64,000 nt of DNA. It comes from Mesocentrotus franciscanus (Eukaryota > Echinodermata > Echinoidea > Camarodonta > Strongylocentrotidae). This document shows, in pieces, positions 57,203 through 64,000 of the stretch (position 1 is its first letter; each line of letters opens with the position of its first letter). The DNA is taken from the NCBI GenBank assembly GCA_037976565.1, contig CP137671.1, positions 20,729,267 to 20,793,266 of the forward strand, in the 5' to 3' direction. The notes beneath the pieces are model-generated. The model was not told where the DNA came from. It searched no databases and saw only the letters and a list, made by a program, of their open reading frames with translations. Both the position numbers and the translations under genes were made by a program.

Positions 57203-57459
57203 TTACCTTGTAAGTGGTCTGCGTACTCTGGGAACACCAGTAACAGTATCAGGTCCAGTGGCACCATCTGGTACTCTTGAAACATCAGGAACAGTATCAG
57301 GTCCAGTGGCACCATCTGGTACTCTTGAAACATCAGGAACAGTATCAGGTCCAGTGGCACCATCTGGTACTCTTGGAACATCAGGAACAGTATCAGGTCC
57401 AGTGGCACCATCTGGTACTCTTGGAACATCAGGAACAGTATCAGGTCCAGTGGCACCAT
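57203..57459 (-). CDS. 2A-OTU exon 5: 16-residue repeats
   Basis: Entered in phase 1 after atttagtttcag. The in-phase frame gives five copies of DGATGPDTVPDVPRVP (the last altered to DTVTGVPRVRRPLTR), then TAA. The 48-bp DNA repeat is an exact multiple of three, so copy number can change without shifting the frame. The repeat is Pro/Asp/Val-rich and likely disordered. All three frames of this strand or its complement are partly open, and only the splice phase picks this one. Confidence 0.72.
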
Positions 57460-60400
57460 CTGAAACTAAATGATGATATTATGAAAAAATGCCACATTTG
57501 GGCCTTTAGAAAGCCCTAAAATCCACCAGCTTCAGGGGGCTCTGCCCCCTGCACCCCTGTTAGGGCTTTGCCCCTGGACCCCACCTGTTTTCGGCTCGGT
57601 CACTACGCTCCCTCGCAGCACAGTCAAACATACAGGTTGGCACTTCAACTACAAATTCTTTTCATTTTGGCACTTCTAATAAACTTGTTGAGAAGGCCTG
57701 ATCTAGATCGTTATTATACAAATTACAATACTAGGCTTTAACCATCTTGTCAATGAAACGCCGTAGACTCAGATCCATAATTACGAAAGCACAAACTTCA
57801 CTAACCAGATCATTACCTTTTTGTGGACAAAAATGCAGACCTGCCAACCTCTGAAGTTCAAAAACTGTATTCTTTAATCCCAAAAGTTGTATTTTACCGA
57901 CAAAAGTTGTATTTTAAAACTAGATGGAACTTCAACTGCGCGCAGTCGAAAATGATGCCTCCGCCATAGAGCAATTTTACAAACCAAAATGGAAGCAATT
58001 TTTAAAATTCAAGTTTGATTGTAATCCATCTGTTGGTTCTAATGATAACGCGATCACAAGCTATTTTGAGATACATAATGAGCCCTGTGACCTTTGACCT
58101 CGTGACCCCAAATCTAATCAGTTCATTGACTCTGCAAGATACATACATGACCCAAGTTTGGCGGTAATCCATCAATCGGTTCTTGAGATAACGTGATCAC
58201 AAGCTATTTTGCATACATAATGAGCCCTGTGACCTTAGACCTTTGACCTCGTGACCCCAAAATCTAATCAGTTCATTGACTCTGCAAGATACATACATGA
58301 CCCAAGTTTGGCGGTAATCCATCAATCGGTTCTTGAGATAAAGTGATCACGAGCTATTTTTGCATACATAATGAGCCCTGTGACCTTTGACCTCGTGACC
58401 CCAAAATCTAATCAGTTCATTAGCTCTGCAAGATACATACATGACCCAAGTTTGGCGGTAATCCATCAATCGGTTCTTGAGATAACGTGATCACGAGCTA
58501 TTTTTGCATACATAATGAGCCCTGTGACCTTTGACCTTTGACCTCGTGACCCCAAAATCTAATCAGTTCATTAGCTCTGCAAGATACATACATGACCCAA
58601 GTTTGGCGGTAATCCATCAATCGGTTCTTGAGATAACGCGATCACGAGCTATTTTTGCATACATAATGGGCCCTGTGACCTTTGACCTTGGACCTCGTGA
58701 CCCCAAAATCTAATCACTTCATTAGCTCTGCAAGATACATACATGACCCGAGTTTGGCGGTAATCCATCAATTGGTTCTTGAGATAACGCGATCACGAGC
58801 TATTTTTGCATACATAATGGGCCCTGTGACCTTTGACCTTGGACCTTGTGACCCCAAAATCTAATCACTTCATTAGCTCTGCAAGATACATACATGACCC
58901 GAGTTTGGCGGTAATCCATCAATTGGTTCTTGAGATAACGCGATCACGAGAACGGGACGTACGTACGTACGGACGGACGGACAACCCGAAAACATAATGC
59001 CTCCGGCTACGTTGTAGCGGAGGCATAAAAAAAACTGGATCAATGCCTCTTACAGTTCCTACATGGAGCATTTTTTATGGAGCATTGGTTGAATATGCAT
59101 GATTTCGTCATGACCCTGATGACTGGTGTGTTCGATGAACCAATGATCATCAACAAATTGCCGATGTGAGTTGCTGGTAGGATACTTTACAACACAGAAT
59201 GGGCATTTTGAAATTGAAAATGGCACACACACACACACACACAAAAAAAATCTTTTTTTTTTTTTTAATCGTATTTTATAGAGGAAAATCGTACTGTCGT
59301 ATTTACTTCTAAAAATCGTACTAAATACGACTAAATCGTACTGGTTGGCAGGTCTGAAAATGTCTCTCGAGAGGCTCGCCGATATCTCCCCCGGTCCAAT
59401 CCTAGGCCTTATCCATGCTCTTTTCTCAAATCACATCTGTATTTGAGTCAGGGGCGATAGTGAGCACTGAAAAAAAAATAGGTTTTTTGTTTTTTTCCCA
59501 ACCACCCACCCTCTTGACTAAAAAAAAAAAAAGCATTCAGGGAAAAAAAATGGCATCTAACAACATTCCCCCCTTTTTTAGTAAGAAAATTGGGGAAAAT
59601 TGTGAAAAATCAGGAACAATCGAGAAAATAGGGGAACAATCGAGAAAATAGGGGTAAAATCGGGACAATTCAGAAGAAAAAAAATATCAACAAAAAAAAA
59701 CAAAAAAAAAATCTGATTTTTTTTTTTTTAAATCGGAAAAAAAAAAATGGGAAAAAATTGGGAAAAAATAAAAAAATTGGGAAACCGATTTAAATCGGGT
59801 AATTATCAGGCCTGTTGAGTACACATGAACCCCCGTTTTTACATACTGAGATACGCATTAATAAATCATACTAACGTCTGGAGAATCCCATTTAAATTCC
59901 AAATAAACATCATGATTTATTGATCAAAGTGACACAGTTTGGTATATGGTTACCTACCTAAAACCAGACTCATGTAATGGGTTTCAAATATATATCCAAG
60001 AAGCAATGGTGAGTTGCGATCTCCTCCACCATCAATTTCGGTGATGTGTCTGTCCAAATGGCTTGTGAAAATCTTCAAGTTAATTTTCATCATTTGGGCT
60101 AATGACTGTATTGTAGGATGATCAGCCCATGTCCCATCTTGTGACATTTTGCTCAAATATGCATCATCAATCCGTAAGGAAATTGCATGCTGTGGATTTT
60201 CCTGTTGAAATCAAACAAATCAAAGTAAAAACTCTGCAGTGGAACCGACATCATGATATAATTTTATGCCAGAGTTATAGAAGCACACAAGCACCCCCTA
60301 AAGTTTAGTCCATGTACGTCTTCCGAGATAAATCTATGTCAAGAGGGGCAGATACATGTAAGCAACATGCTTGAAGCAAGTATACAAAAGTAATGCAGAT

Positions 60401-62749
60401 AATCAGCAAATTTAGGCCTACTTTAAAAAAAAAAGTCTCTTTCAATTGAGCGAGACAAATTGCCAAGTAACAATCCAAAAGAAATACATATTGGATTATG
60501 CCATTAAATATTTGTGAAAAGTAAGAATGGAAGTAAACTAGATGGTTCTCATCGAAAATGATGCCTCCACATGAAATTCAAGTTTGATTATAATCCATTA
60601 ACAGGTTCTCAGAATATCTTGATTACAAGCCATTTTTCATATACTTGTATGACCCTTTGATCTTTTACCTCATGACCCAAAAAACTAATCAGTTCATTGG
60701 TTCAGCAAGATACATACATGTCTTGAGTTTGATGGTAATCTGTCAATCGCTTCTCATGATATTAATGCGTTCACAAGCTATTTTGCATACATAATGAGCC
60801 TCATGACCTTTGTCCTCATAACCCCAAAATCTAATCACTTCATTGGCTCAGCAAGATACATACATCACCAAAGTTTGGGCAACCCAAAAACATAATGCCT
60901 CAGACTACTTCGACATGGAGGCATAAAAACAAAATAGTTTGCCCTGAGATAATTCATGTTAGCCTGTTCTTCAAATTAGAATAATTAAATTAAAGTAAAA
61001 GTGGTAAAGAATTGGAGTCATCTTTTTTATTGAATTAAAAGTAACTCGGTACTCCTTTTATACTGAAACAGATTTCGGGTTCGATCATAATTCAGGCATG
61101 TAAAATTGTTCATATAAACTTATAATGAAATTTCGCTATAGCATAATGAAATGATAGGCCCCCAACGGCTTCGCTATATTGGGAGTTGACTGTATAACCT
61201 TACTGGATGCTGGGTCCCATCATTTCCATGACTTACTTTCTTAAATGTGTGCATGTACTGTACAGTATTTTTCCGCAGTTCAGTATGGCTCAAACTCATT
61301 CCCCTTAAGTTGAGCTGATGGCTTATCCCATGGAAAAAACAATTTCCATCCTTGGGCATGTCAACAAGTTGTAATTTGTTCTCATCAGCTGATTTCTGTA
61401 GGCGGTCCAGACCATCTTGGAATGCATCTACAATATGGAACAAAAATCATATAAATTATTCAATAAAACTTTCTTTGATGATATATGTATATATGTCAAT
61501 CTTTGAAAATAATTTATTCTGCCATATAGGACCAAATAATTATAATTTTAAAAATAAAGTTTACCCCTTGGTATATGTACTTGAACATACAATCTTTAGT
61601 GGGCCGGGTTTTTTTTAATGTCAATTGCCAAAGCACCAAAATGTGGAAACTGGAAAGTAGTATTTTATTATTATCTGTCTAAAAAAAAACACACATGTAC
61701 AAAATAGGGCCAAAACAGCAGTTTGTCATGATGGACATAAAGTTTGTGTGTGTTTGGTTATCGTGGCACTAGGTTTGTTAATGTAATTTTACTTTAAGGA
61801 AACTAAAGCCGAGGGTCAGACCTTTTGCTTTACTCTTTTTCCTGGCTGTCTCATTTTCTTGTCCTCCTTTTCTCTTTCTGTCCAGTCCCCGTCTGTGAAC
61901 ACTGCTGCTGACCTTTCCTTTCTTGCCGCCTCTTGAAAATCCAAAGTAAAAAAGAGACATTTTTCAAAAAAGATAATTATACCACAATGAAAGTGCGATG
62001 TACAGACGGACTTACATATGAAATGACTGACAACCCCAAAAACATAATGCCTTGTCACTTATTGTCAGAGCTGGTAAACTGAAGTGATCGAAGCCTGCCC
62101 ATTTTTTTCTTCTAAATCTATTTTGTTTTCCAAGTGAAAATGTGTCTCACTCAACTCCAGCTCCCCAGCTGCACTTAAACAAGTAACTCTCACTCAGGAT
62201 CACATTCACATTTCAATTTTCATGCAGCTGCATGCAGTCACTGCTAATTTTTTCAGCAGGTGAAAAAGATTTTTACTATAGGCTCTCGGCCGTACTATAA
62301 GCGGCCGGGTTCTACCAGGCACAACCCACCAAGCAGTAGCTGCAGAGAGGCCAAGTTTGCTTCAAATTCATGTGTCTTGATATTCCTTTTTCATTCCACT
62401 TTTTGATAAGAGAAGATTCGCGCCAGCCGGCCTCGCCTGCAGGGGCTGCATTGCACTGTCTGCACTGGTCATGCACTGGAGGAAAGGCTTACGCTGATTG
62501 GATGGAAGTCGCGGCACGGAAAAAAATTATGCTAAAATTATGCCAGTGTCAAATTATGTCAGGCATAATGCTAGAAATTAATCTGATATCTAAAAGTTTT
62601 TTAAATGCACAAAATAATCATCATAATTATCATGCAGTGGCCAAATTTCTAGGGACTTACTCAAGAGGGCCGGGGTTGAGCTCTACATCTCCAGCCATCA
62701 ACAAGAGAAGACTTAAAACAAAGAGATGCTGGACGCGAACGGAGAACAT
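57203..62749 (-). CDS. OTU-domain protein with N-terminal 2A-like sequence, gene span
   Basis: Exons: 62661-62749, 61822-61931, 61237-61427, 59958-60201, 57203-57459. Junction phases agree (2, 1, 0, 1), giving a product of about 296 residues. Residues 1-28 are a hydrophobic leader ending in AGDVELNPGP, the 2A consensus. About residues 31-66 are basic and nuclear-signal-like (RKRKGG, RKKSKAK). About 68-210 are an OTU cysteine-protease fold with the Cys loop PKDGNCFFHGIS and terminal His in FETHYMSL. The tail is five 16-residue repeats. The stop TAA at 57203-57205 overlaps a good donor, so a further exon is possible; AATAAA at 57171-57176 supports ending here. OTU proteins remove ubiquitin. 2A sequences cause ribosome skipping, and in sea urchin NLRs are reported to act as alternative signal sequences. 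That this leader works likewise is inference. Confidence 0.8.
57836..59356. mobile_element. 1.5-kb DNA transposon with CAGACCTGCCAACC ends, carrying a nested repeat
   Basis: Ends CAGACCTGCCAACC and GGTTGGCAGGTCTG are perfect inverted repeats flanked by AAAATG at 57830-57835 and 59357-59362, a 6-bp duplication. Its own sequence near each end repeats tgtattttaa/aaatcgtac. The middle, about 57918-59030, is a Helentron-like copy. It is related to the 385-bp element at 18228. Confidence 0.85.
57918..59030. mobile_element. Helentron/pearl-like repeat, copy B (nested)
   Basis: Same start (aactagatggaac, gaaaatgatgcctccgcc) and end (tgcctccggctacgttgtag then cggaggcataaaaa) as copy A, with about six tandem units of about 150 bp, closer to each other than those in copy A. 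A short acgg/acgt tract precedes the hairpin. It is inserted in the transposon at 57836-59356, in an intron of the OTU gene. Confidence 0.75.
59958..60201 (-). CDS. 2A-OTU exon 4: OTU domain, catalytic His
   Basis: 244 nt, entered in phase 0 (acceptor tgatttcaacag), left in phase 1 (TTAG|gtaggt). DGTWADHPTIQSLAQMMKIN is the usual W-x-x-x-x-x-I/L-x-A/S-L-A-x segment, and GYIFETHYMSLVL supplies the terminal catalytic His. All three residue types needed for activity are present. Confidence 0.9.
60535..60930. mobile_element. Helentron/pearl-like repeat, copy C (decayed)
   Basis: Starts aaactagatgg with gaaaatgatgcctcc and ends ataatgcctcagactacttc then gacatggaggcataaaaa. It has only two units and an eroded hairpin, and lies in an OTU-gene intron. 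Confidence 0.68.
61237..61427 (-). CDS. 2A-OTU exon 3: OTU domain, catalytic Cys
   Basis: 63 codons plus two bases, entered in phase 1 (acceptor ttccatattgtag), left in phase 0 (AAA|gtaagt). Contains KLQLVDMPKDGNCFFHGISH: the D-G-N-C-F/L-F-x motif that carries the catalytic Asp and Cys of OTU proteases. QLNLRGMSLSHTELR follows. Confidence 0.9.
61822..61931 (-). CDS. 2A-OTU exon 2: basic linker
   Basis: 110 nt, entered in phase 2 (acceptor ggattttcaag), left in phase 1 (AAAG|gtctga, a weak donor). Reads GGKKGKVSSSVHRRGLDRKR followed by KGGQENETARKKSKAK: two basic clusters, a possible bipartite nuclear signal. The longer overlapping frame in this exon does not fit the neighbouring phases. Confidence 0.75.
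62661..62749 (-). CDS. 2A-OTU exon 1: 2A-like signal peptide
   Basis: ATG at 62749 opens MFSVRVQHLFVLSLLLL, then MAGDVELNPGPL, leaving in phase 2 at GA|gtaagt. The D-V-E-x-N-P-G-P motif is complete; skipping would occur between the last G and P (residues 27-28). The hydrophobic stretch F10-L17 resembles a signal peptide. The sequence before the ATG is ttcacccag, so it may be an acceptor. If it is not spliced there, an overlapping upstream ATG in another frame precedes it. Confidence 0.82.
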
Positions 62750-63767
62750 CTGGGTGAAGGTACACCACGATGACCATGATGAGTAGGAGGAAGGGGAGGA
62801 ACATGACTGCATCGGTTCCTATGATGATGATGATTAGGAATAGGATGAAAGATGAGAAGTTAATTAAGGTTATAAAGACAATAAAAGAATGCAATAAACA
62901 TTGATTCACATAATTCATCATGTGCATATATAGGGATGTAGTTTCAACTGCAAACTGCAGTAGGATCAAGATACCAGCAATAACAGGAAAGACTTAAAGA
63001 AGTTTTCCAGAAATCTAGTCTACCATCACTTTCATTTATCAGCTCATGCAGTGCTGATATCAGCATTTGTTGTTGACATCCAATATCATTATCATGCGTC
63101 TAGTTAGAGAACTAGACACTCGGCTGCTAGATCTAGACTAATTTAAACACAGACTGAGGTACATGAAGTTGTGCATGCACGGTCATCACCATAATAATCA
63201 ACAAAATGTTGTGCTCATTTTCCACATCTCTCCCACCTCACTTGTCAGAAGAACTCACCATTTGAAACTTGACTTTATACGAGGTATCTAAGTTATCTAT
63301 TGTCTATAGTTGAGCCCGAACTAATATCCATTTCATCTCCAGTTCCTGTACTGCAGTAGATGGAATTGTGTGACCAGCTCCAAAAACAGTACGTGGCAAA
63401 GACAACATCAATGTGAAACCCAAACCGCCACGTCACGATACCATCACGATAATGGGGATCGAATACGGGTGACGTCAAGCTATTTTTCACACATTCATTC
63501 GAGGTCGAAGGTAGCCATTTCAAAGTGTGTGGGATTGCCAATACCACTATAACACCTCCTTGGCTAAACTATTCACAGGCAATGTATGCATTGTCTTTTG
63601 TGTATCCGTCAGGCATCAGCGCATCGATTGCTACCTATCAAAATGGACATTATGGATATATAAGAGGGAGAGGAGGAGAGGGGGGTAAAACACAGAATTA
63701 AGGTGTAAAAATAATTATTATTATTCTGTGACCTACGTATATGTGACATATTTACAGCTCTATAGTA
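62750..63767. other. Upstream region of the 2A-OTU gene
   Basis: Probable 5' UTR/promoter zone. A palindromic TGACGTCA lies at about 63470-63477. No other exon recognised. GA-rich and (ATT)n patches at about 63665-63725. Confidence 0.35.
63470..63477. promoter_or_regulatory. CRE/ATF-type palindrome TGACGTCA
   Basis: Perfect 8-bp palindrome about 720 bp upstream of the 2A-OTU start codon. Identical sites are near 22328, 22569, 45605 and 54024, so it may be partly repeat-borne. Confidence 0.3.
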
Positions 63768-64000
63768 CTGTGATAAATATGAAAACATTCAGTAATTAAT
63801 TCAAACAAAAAAAGATATAAACATAATGTTTATACGTGTATATATATAATTATCATATTCTATAAAGGTCTATATATATATATATATATATATATAAACA
63901 CTATTTTTTGCACTTGAAGATATAATGATAGTGAAAGTGAAAGTGGTATTTACAACAACAACAAAACCTATATGCATATATGTACATAATTTTGCACTTG
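63768..64000 (-). repeat. Second copy of the dynein light chain gene's 3' flank
   Basis: Begins ctgtgataaatatgaaaaca and ends at the window edge with cataattttgcacttg, aligning in order with 8830-9036. Differences include an expanded (TA)n at about 63871-63895 and an acaacaacaac insertion. In copy 1 the gene's stop lies about 114 bases further on, so a paralogous stop is expected just outside the window. Confidence 0.62.

Noticed and set aside
57178..57519. Other frames through the 48-bp repeat, both strands
   Set aside because: A 48-bp repeat opens several frames at once; only one agrees with the splice phase of the upstream OTU exon.
59415..59810. Possible element with poly-A/T blocks
   Set aside because: Only homopolymer-rich sequence; no inverted ends or duplications could be matched.
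61816..62058. Longer frame through OTU exon 2 (EAARKERSAAVFTDGDWTER)
   Set aside because: Its phase does not join the 2A exon or the OTU exon; the shorter frame fits both.
62661..62969. 102-residue - strand ORF overlapping the 2A exon
   Set aside because: It is out of frame with the 2A motif and lacks a compatible donor; its hydrophobic runs come from AT-rich sequence.

Overview
This window is invertebrate nuclear DNA, most likely from an echinoderm and probably a sea urchin. It is AT-rich and intron-rich, and packed with transposons, microsatellites and satellites. The strongest clues are a Death-NACHT-LRR innate immune receptor gene spread over small phase-0 LRR exons, an N-terminal 2A-like peptide on a second gene, CR1-like LINE remains, and tRNA- and 7SL-like SINEs. 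No bacterial, organellar or intact viral features were seen. The species assignment is an inference.

Layout. 1.7-2.8 kb: the 3' end of an unrecognised + strand gene, four exons with agreeing phases. 9.2-9.9 kb: an uninterrupted Tctex1-domain dynein light chain gene on the - strand. 10.9-15.0 kb: CT/GA simple repeats, a hAT-like element nested inside another, and 1.9 kb of nearly pure purine tandem repeat. 16.9-18.8 kb: a TTAA-flanked MITE and a 135-bp satellite that is interrupted by a small transposon. 19.7-45.4 kb: the NLR gene on the - strand, with Death, NACHT and LRR exons. Its 16.6-kb intron holds a 6.7-kb unit bounded by terminal inverted repeats (23.7-30.4 kb), then a CR1-like LINE (30.8-40.1 kb) into which a 5.5-kb PIF/Harbinger transposon and a 2.0-kb element have inserted. 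45.9-51.6 kb: a repeat with terminal hairpins, two SINEs and two MITEs. 51.7-55.1 kb: a hAT pseudogene (DUF4371/ZMYM1-like) split by a 1.6-kb TTAA-flanked element. 55.5-60.9 kb: three copies of a Helentron/pearl-like repeat carrying many DR1 nuclear-receptor motifs. 57.2-62.7 kb: a five-exon - strand gene with an N-terminal 2A-like sequence, an OTU cysteine-protease domain and a C-terminal 16-residue repeat. 63.77-64.0 kb: a second copy of the 3' flank of the dynein light chain gene, which predicts a paralogue just beyond the window.

Main points. The most unusual gene is the 2A-OTU gene. Its 2A motif lies in a frame with no long ORF and appears only when the splice phases of all exons are joined. 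The NLR is a presumed intracellular immune sensor. Several insertions can be proven from this window alone, because removing the element and one target-site copy restores the interrupted LINE reading frame, hAT reading frame or satellite unit. Splice sites were judged by eye from GT/AG context and phase agreement. No database search was possible.
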